In this document: one piece after another, positions 5,673 through 9,581 of the stretch
Position numbering within the stretch: the stretch's first letter is position 1
How the letters are laid out: each line of letters starts with the position of its first letter
Assembly: GCA_964459165.1 (NCBI GenBank)
Contig: CAYWKM010000057.1
Location: 1-9,581 of the forward strand
DNA: 9,581 bases
Direction: 5' to 3'
DNA from: RGIG4074 sp964459165
GTDB lineage: Bacteria; Bacillota; Clostridia; Christensenellales; Borkfalkiaceae
Program-made: the position numbers and the translations under genes
Notes under the pieces: model-generated
The model's database searches: none
What the model was told of the DNA's origin: nothing
What the model saw: only the letters and a program-made list of their open reading frames with translations

Positions 5673-6346
5673 TTACAATTCTCCCTGAATAAGCACGCCT
5701 TTGCGTCGCAGGAGGAACATTCGTCGGCGGCACGACTCTTTTTCTCTTTTCCGACGCCGATGAGCGCGGTGACCGACTTCGTCGGCGACATCAACAGGCT
5801 GTCGTTGAGCGAAAGCCCTATCTTGCGGTGACAATCGAGCACGGAAAAGAAGCTTCTCTGCGCTTCAAGCGGCAGATCGCCGTATCCGGGACTGAACCTC
5901 GGACGGGTATAAAGACCCGATTTCCGACACTCCTCGTCGATCTCCTGATGGAACGCATCGCACAACGCCTCGACGCGCTCCGCGCCGAACGCCTGATATA
6001 CGAGCGCCTTTGCCGAGGAAGTCTTTGCGTATCTCGCCGTCAGTCGATCGGCGTTAAGACCTACTGTGGCGGCAAACGCCACGACCTTGAAGCATCCGTC
6101 GAGATTTGTTAAAAGCCCCTTGCTCTCCGTCGTCATAAAGCCGAGATCGAGCGTCTCCCCTCTTCTCTGTACGGGAAATTCTCGATAACAGACCTTATAC
6201 GTAAACGCGTTCAACCCCTCTTCGATACATTCGTCGAGCAGTTTTTCCACTTCGGGGGCGCTGCCTTTACAGCCGGCGTAGCGAAGAGCCTCCCGTTTGT
6301 CCACGGGCGGAGCTCGGTAGATTTTTACGAGGACGCTGTCAATCAT
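5669..6346 (-). CDS. Stand-alone methionine synthase reactivation (AdoMet-binding) protein
   Basis: This 225-aa protein corresponds to the C-terminal activation domain of E. coli MetH, which remethylates inactive cob(II)alamin using AdoMet and an electron. The signature is TRPRFSPGYGDLPLEAQ (147-163), matching the R-x-SPGYG AdoMet motif, followed by SLNDSLLMSPTKSVTALIG (179-197). The C-terminus carries a four-cysteine cluster, Cys210, 213, 218 and 224 (C-x2-C-x4-C-x5-C), absent from E. coli MetH as I remember it. It could bind a metal or Fe-S centre and help deliver the electron; that is inference. The start overlaps the end of metF by 8 bases, with AGGA 4 bases upstream, and the stop overlaps metH in ATGA. 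This split arrangement is known in Thermotoga and in Clostridia. The product presumably docks on the MetH cap and B12 domains. Confidence 0.9.
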   Translation of the reverse strand: MIDSVLVKIYRAPPVDKREALRYAGCKGSAPEVEKLLDECIEEGLNAFTYKVCYREFPVQRRGETLDLGFMTTESKGLLTNLDGCFKVVAFAATVGLNADRLTARYAKTSSAKALVYQAFGAERVEALCDAFHQEIDEECRKSGLYTRPRFSPGYGDLPLEAQRSFFSVLDCHRKIGLSLNDSLLMSPTKSVTALIGVGKEKKSRAADECSSCDAKACLFRENCK

Positions 6347-7223
6347 TTTTTCCTAAAATATCCGACAAATTACTTTGAATTTTTTTTGCGACGTCAGGCT
6401 TATTCATCGAATAGACGTGAACGTTATTGATTCCGTTTGCGTAAAGGTCGATAATTTGGTCGGTCGCATAGGCGATTCCCGCCTGCTTCATCGCTGCGGA
6501 ATCGCTTCCGAATTTATCGACGAGACTCTTGAATCGCTGAGGCATAAAGGAACCGGACAGCTTGATCGCCCTGTCCACTTGATTCGCGTTCGTAATGGGC
6601 ATGACGCCCGCCAACACGGGAACGGTAATACCGGCTTCTCTTATTTTATACAAGAAATTGAACAGAAGATTATTATCGAAAAACATCTGCGTCGTCAAAA
6701 AGTCGCATCCCGCATCCACTTTTTCCTTTAAACGGCGGATATCTTCCCGCTGATTGACGCTTTCGGGATGCACCTCGGGATAGCACGCGCCCCCGATACA
6801 AAAATCGGCGCCGCTCTCCTTGATTTCTGCAATCAGGTCGATCGCGTAACGATAATGCCATTCGGAGCGATCGTCGCCTATCATATCCTGAGGAATATCG
6901 CCGCGAAGAGCCATGACGTTTTCAATGCCGGCTTGTTTCATCGCTTCGATGCGCTCGGCAACCGTTTTCCTCGTGGAGGAAACGCAGGTGAGATGCGCCA
7001 GCGAAGAAACGCCGTATTTTTCTTTGATATTCTTCGCGATATCGAGCGTATACCTGCTCGTCCCGCCGCCCGCGCCGTAAGTGACGCTCATAAAAGCGGG
7101 GTGAAGCTTTGCAATTTCTTCGGTTGCAAATTTCACGCTGTCGTATTTATCGCTCGTCTTCGGGGGAAAGACTTCGAAGGAGAGGGAAAATTTATTTTGT
7201 TTAAAAAGTTCGCTTAGTTTCAT
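6339..7223 (-). CDS. metF: Methylenetetrahydrofolate reductase
   Basis: A 294-aa FAD-dependent TIM-barrel enzyme that reduces 5,10-methylene-THF to 5-methyl-THF, the methyl donor for MetH. Family motifs are SFEVFPPK (15-22) with the catalytic Glu17, MSVTYGAGGGTS (45-56), LRGDIP (106-111) with Asp109 that contacts the flavin, and TTQMFFD (177-183) with Gln179 for folate. The length equals that of E. coli MetF (about 296), so the domain is complete and no C-terminal regulatory domain is present. It is first in the operon. The ATG has AAAGGA (7234-7239) 10 bases upstream. The electron donor (NADH or a ferredoxin/flavoprotein partner) cannot be read from the sequence; no metV-type partner gene is adjacent. 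Confidence 0.97.
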   Translation of the reverse strand: MKLSELFKQNKFSLSFEVFPPKTSDKYDSVKFATEEIAKLHPAFMSVTYGAGGGTSRYTLDIAKNIKEKYGVSSLAHLTCVSSTRKTVAERIEAMKQAGIENVMALRGDIPQDMIGDDRSEWHYRYAIDLIAEIKESGADFCIGGACYPEVHPESVNQREDIRRLKEKVDAGCDFLTTQMFFDNNLLFNFLYKIREAGITVPVLAGVMPITNANQVDRAIKLSGSFMPQRFKSLVDKFGSDSAAMKQAGIAYATDQIIDLYANGINNVHVYSMNKPDVAKKIQSNLSDILGKND

Positions 7224-7249
7224 AACATATGATTCCTTTACGCGTTCAA

Positions 7250-7258
7250 ATTATCGCA
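7250..7258 (-). promoter_or_regulatory. Candidate extended -10 promoter of the metF-metH operon
   Basis: TGCGATAAT on the minus strand resembles an extended -10 (TG, one base, TATAAT-like). It leaves a leader of roughly 20 bases before metF. No clear -35 is seen. The 66-base gap after the transporter gene is too short for a complete SAM or cobalamin riboswitch, so if the operon starts here it lacks that control. Confidence 0.35.
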
Positions 7259-7289
7259 ATCAATTTTTCTTTTGCTTACGTCTTAATTT

Positions 7290-8216
7290 TCAATCCTTTT
7301 TCGACCGTTCCGATTCTTCTTTCTCCGACCGATCCTGCCGCGCGGCGACGAAAGCTTCTTCCTTTTCCTCTTTTGATTGATACAGCCATTTGAAGACGGC
7401 GACGCCGATAATGACGGCATAGCCGACAAAGCTGAAAGCGTCGGGAATTTCATCTAAGAAGAAAAAGCCTAATACGCCCGCAAAAACGACGATCGAATAA
7501 TCGAACACGGAAATTTCTTTAGCGGGCGCTTTAACGTACGCCGCCGTGATAAAGAGCTGACCTCCCGTAGCCGCCGTCCCCGCGCAAATCAGAAAAACGA
7601 GCTGTTGCCACGTCATGGGGAAATAATGAAAGACGAGGTAGGGCGAAACGACGACGCAGGAAAACAGAGAGAAGAAGAACACGACGAAAGCGCCCTTTAC
7701 CCCGCTGCTCGCCGCTTTGCGGAGATAGGTGTAAGCCAGCCCCGCGCCGAGTCCGCCGAGCACGCCCGCAAGCGCGGGAAGGACTTCCGCCGAAAAACTG
7801 GGCTTTACGACGAATAACGCCCCGACAAACGCCGCGGCGACGGCGATCCAATCGATGGGAGAAGCTTTTTCCTTTAAAACAAAATAAGAAAAAATGACGG
7901 CGAAAAAAGGCGAAAGCTTGTTGAGTATGGACGCATCGGCGATATTCATATGATCGATCGCGTAAAAATTACAGATCATGCCGAGCGTTCCCGCGACGGA
8001 ACGGATAACGACGTACCTCCAGCCCGCCTTCGGAACCTTAAAATCCCGTCGGTTTTTTAAAAGAATAAAAAACGAAACGACGACGGCGACGCTGTTACGG
8101 AAAAAAACCTTTTGAAGAGAAGGAACGTCGCCGGCAAGCTTGACAAATAAATTCATCAGCGCAAAAAAGAACGCCGAACAGATAATAAAAATAATTCCTT
8201 GATTTCTCGCTTTCAT
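7290..8216 (-). CDS. EamA/DMT-family transporter
   Basis: A 308-aa inner-membrane protein with about ten hydrophobic segments in two five-helix repeats (approximately 7-25, 36-53, 68-86, 93-113, 121-138, 146-165, 175-196, 205-222, 236-254, 262-279), as in the drug/metabolite transporter superfamily. The stretch ADASILNKLSPFFAVIFSYF (93-112) ends in LKEK (114-117), a common EamA pattern after the fourth helix. The family moves amino acids, nucleotides, metabolites or AdoMet in different members, so the substrate is not predictable. A very charged C-terminal tail (281-308, mostly Glu, Lys, Arg) should be cytosolic. The ATG has an AAAAAGG site (8224-8230) 7 bases upstream. It lies 66 bases before metF on the same strand, so a methionine- or AdoMet-related role is possible but unproven. 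Confidence 0.88.
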   Translation of the reverse strand: MKARNQGIIFIICSAFFFALMNLFVKLAGDVPSLQKVFFRNSVAVVVSFFILLKNRRDFKVPKAGWRYVVIRSVAGTLGMICNFYAIDHMNIADASILNKLSPFFAVIFSYFVLKEKASPIDWIAVAAAFVGALFVVKPSFSAEVLPALAGVLGGLGAGLAYTYLRKAASSGVKGAFVVFFFSLFSCVVVSPYLVFHYFPMTWQQLVFLICAGTAATGGQLFITAAYVKAPAKEISVFDYSIVVFAGVLGFFFLDEIPDAFSFVGYAVIIGVAVFKWLYQSKEEKEEAFVAARQDRSEKEESERSKKD

Positions 8217-8234
8217 GCAAACGCCTTTTTCAAT

Positions 8235-8272
8235 AAAGGGATTCCCTCTTTGATTTCTTTTCGAATCCCTCT
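8235..8272 (-). repeat. Inverted repeat / hairpin between aldo-keto reductase and transporter genes
   Basis: On the minus strand AGAGGGATTC (8272-8263) pairs with GAATCCCTTT (8244-8235) over 10 positions including one G-U, with an 18-base loop. The plus-strand copy would have an A-C mismatch instead. The loop contains a second AGAGGG that can pair with the same CCCTTT arm. The hairpin ends about 5 bases before the transporter's ribosome site. It may be a weak terminator after the reductase or a leader structure; there is no clean U-tract. Confidence 0.4.
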
Positions 8273-8319
8273 CCTCTTAATCTTATGCGCATCGCGCGAA
8301 AAAAGACGCCCGTCCAAAA

Positions 8320-9420
8320 TCAGTATCCGAATTCTTGAGCGATGTTTTGAAGAAGTTTTCTTATTTCGAGATGCTGAGGGCACACCTTTTCGCATTTACC
8401 GCATCGAACGCAAGAGGAAGCGGAAGATTCTCCGGTATGCTTTTGATATCTGTTCAACGCCTCTTCCTTATCCTTATACATCGTATAGCGGTTACTTACG
8501 CGGAAAATTTCCGGAATTTTAATTTTTTTCGGGCAGCCCTCCACGCAGTAACGGCAAGCCGTACAGGGAATCGTATCATAGGAAGCGACGCCGCCGACGA
8601 TACGGTCGATCAGAGCGTTATCCTCCTTTGAAAGCGGCTGAAAGGAAGTATAGGTATGAAGATTGTCTTCCATTTGCCCAATATCAGACATACCGCTCAA
8701 AACCGTCATGACGCCCTCTTGCGAAGAAGCGAACCGCAAAGCGAGCGACGCTTGCGAAGCTTCGGGATAAACCCTTTTATATAGCTCTCCCTCCTTCGGG
8801 GGAAGAAAGGCGAGTTGACCGCCCTTGACGGGTTCCATGACGACGACGGGAATCCCGTATTTCCTCGCCGTTTCCAAAACGGCGCGAGACCAAACATTTT
8901 CCCTTTCCCAATCGAGATAATTGATTTGAAGCTGCACAAACTCCACTTCCTTATGAGCGGAAAGGATCTTATCGAGAAGCTCGGGTGAATCATGAAAGGA
9001 AAAGCCCATATGGCGTATTCTGCCCTCTTCTTTCAATTTTTTCAAAAATCCCCATGCGTCGTAACGATCGAAGACGGCGAGCGAACGAGAGTTCACTGCG
9101 TGAAGCAGGTAAAAATCGATATAATCCGTACCGAGACGTGAGAGCGACTCGCGGAAAACGCACGACATATCTTCCTCGCGCTTCAATTCCCAAGCGGGAA
9201 GCTTATCCGCGATCGTATAGGAAGAGCGCGGATACCGCTTTACGAGACATTCGTTTACGGCGACTTCGCTCCCCTCGTAAACATAGGCGGTGTCGAAATA
9301 AGTAAATCCGGCGGACAAAAATTTATCGACCATGACGCAGACCTGCCGCGTGTCGATTTCGCCGTCGGCTTTCCTTGGAAGACGCATCAGCCCGAAGCCG
9401 AATTTAGAATCCGATAACAT
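8320..9420 (-). CDS. Aldo/keto reductase with C-terminal 2[4Fe-4S] ferredoxin domain
   Basis: A 366-aa predicted oxidoreductase. The AKR barrel occupies about 1-275 and has FDTAYVYEGSE (42-52; Asp43 and Tyr48), Lys73 in ADKLP and His107 in LLHA, the expected catalytic tetrad, plus the strand MGFSFHD (138-144). The C-terminal part has two C-x2-C-x2-C-x3-C-P motifs: Cys286, 289, 292, 296 and Cys337, 340, 343, 347. This fits two [4Fe-4S] clusters as in bacterial ferredoxins. Such fusions are common in anaerobes; physiological substrates are mostly unknown. I chose the ATG at 9420, since AGGGGG (9428-9433) lies 7 bases upstream. A TTG at 9438 would add six residues but sits upstream of that ribosome site. 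The electron flow (NADPH, ferredoxin or both) is inferred to differ from classic AKRs. Confidence 0.93.
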   Translation of the reverse strand: MLSDSKFGFGLMRLPRKADGEIDTRQVCVMVDKFLSAGFTYFDTAYVYEGSEVAVNECLVKRYPRSSYTIADKLPAWELKREEDMSCVFRESLSRLGTDYIDFYLLHAVNSRSLAVFDRYDAWGFLKKLKEEGRIRHMGFSFHDSPELLDKILSAHKEVEFVQLQINYLDWERENVWSRAVLETARKYGIPVVVMEPVKGGQLAFLPPKEGELYKRVYPEASQASLALRFASSQEGVMTVLSGMSDIGQMEDNLHTYTSFQPLSKEDNALIDRIVGGVASYDTIPCTACRYCVEGCPKKIKIPEIFRVSNRYTMYKDKEEALNRYQKHTGESSASSCVRCGKCEKVCPQHLEIRKLLQNIAQEFGY

Positions 9421-9427
9421 AAGATGA

Positions 9428-9433
9428 CCCCCT
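9428..9433 (-). promoter_or_regulatory. Ribosome binding site that decides the aldo/keto reductase start
   Basis: AGGGGG on the minus strand, 7 bases before the ATG at 9420. Its position rules against initiation at the TTG at 9438, which lies upstream of it. Confidence 0.75.
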
Positions 9434-9438
9434 GTCAA

Positions 9439-9581
9439 CGATAATATTTTATGATAAACCGCAAGCGGCGACGCACTTATCCCATCGCCGTTCGTCGAAA
9501 ATCAAAGTCTTTTTTTCTGCGCTTTGTCTACCGCATGAGAACGTAAATCCAAAAGCACGCGGACGCCGCGCTCCGTCTACT
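9439..9581. other. Upstream region of the aldo/keto reductase, no gene assigned
   Basis: No convincing gene is visible. The minus strand carries an AT-rich stretch (9441-9458) that could hold a -10 (TATTAT at 9446-9441), but no matching -35. An inverted repeat, CGGCGA (9466-9471) with TCGCCG (9485-9490), can form a hairpin with a 13-base loop. A minus-strand frame is open from the right edge to a stop at 9449-9451 and could be the tail of a gene beyond the window, but its 43 residues look like no family I know. Confidence 0.4.

Noticed and set aside
5454..7217. Plus-strand open frames opposite the reactivation gene and metF
   Set aside because: Antisense to clear family members and without start signals.
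7224..7289. SAM or cobalamin riboswitch before metF
   Set aside because: The 66-base gap is too short and shows none of the conserved elements.
8301..8319. Possible terminator (GAC-GGGC-GTC then TTTTTT, minus strand) right after the aldo/keto reductase
   Set aside because: The T-run is good but the stem is just 3-4 bp, too weak to call.
9421..9438. TTG start for the aldo/keto reductase at 9438
   Set aside because: The strong AGGGGG ribosome site lies downstream of this TTG and is well spaced for the ATG at 9420.
9451..9546. 32-codon plus-strand frame upstream of the aldo/keto reductase
   Set aside because: No ribosome site, and an extremely basic composition without helical or family pattern.
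9449..9580. Minus-strand frame open to the right edge
   Set aside because: It could be the tail of an outside gene, but the short peptide has no recognisable pattern and the codon choice is unconvincing; left as unassigned.
1..9581. CRISPR array, tRNA, rRNA, insertion sequence or phage attachment site
   Set aside because: No regularly spaced repeats, no cloverleaf, no transposase or integrase, and no long direct repeats were found by eye on either strand.

Overview
The window looks like chromosomal DNA from an uncultured or little-studied anaerobic Clostridia-type Firmicute. The evidence is a CotF-like spore coat gene, a DUF3343/cysteine desulfurase pair, a cobalamin-dependent methionine synthase whose reactivation domain is a separate gene, an aldo/keto reductase with two [4Fe-4S] clusters, and strong GGAGG-type ribosome sites. 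No transposase, phage gene, CRISPR array, tRNA or rRNA is visible. Coding density is very high: the longest stretch without an assigned gene is the 143-161 bases at the right edge.

Left block (1-1550, minus strand). In transcription order: DUF3343 protein, endonuclease III (nth), a 65-aa helical protein, and a CotF-like coat protein, ending in a hairpin at the left edge. The last two genes overlap in ATGA. nth has its own good promoter, placed so close to the start codon that the mRNA may be leaderless. A class V aminotransferase/cysteine desulfurase diverges from the DUF3343 gene on the plus strand. The two are known genomic partners in sulfur/selenium handling.

Middle block (2650-3232). 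Two unrecognised small genes diverge from a 64-base spacer: a 90-aa helical protein (minus) and an 81-aa protein with a hydrophobic N-terminus (plus). Each overlaps the 3' end of its other neighbour. The strong terminator of the methionine operon lies inside the 81-aa gene.

Methionine/one-carbon operon (3225-7223, minus strand): metF, then a stand-alone B12-methionine-synthase reactivation protein, then metH without that domain. The genes overlap by 8 and 4 bases and are almost certainly co-expressed. MetF makes methyl-THF, MetH passes the methyl group through cobalamin to homocysteine, and the middle protein rescues oxidised cobalamin using AdoMet and an electron donor.

Right block (7290-9581, minus strand): an EamA/DMT-family exporter or importer, preceded by a ferredoxin-type aldo/keto reductase. 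The 103-base gap between them can form alternative hairpins.

No clearly new multi-gene system is visible. The best leads are the terminator embedded in a convergent coding sequence, the unknown 90/81-aa gene pair, and two start codons that sit only 5-6 bases after a perfect TATAAT.
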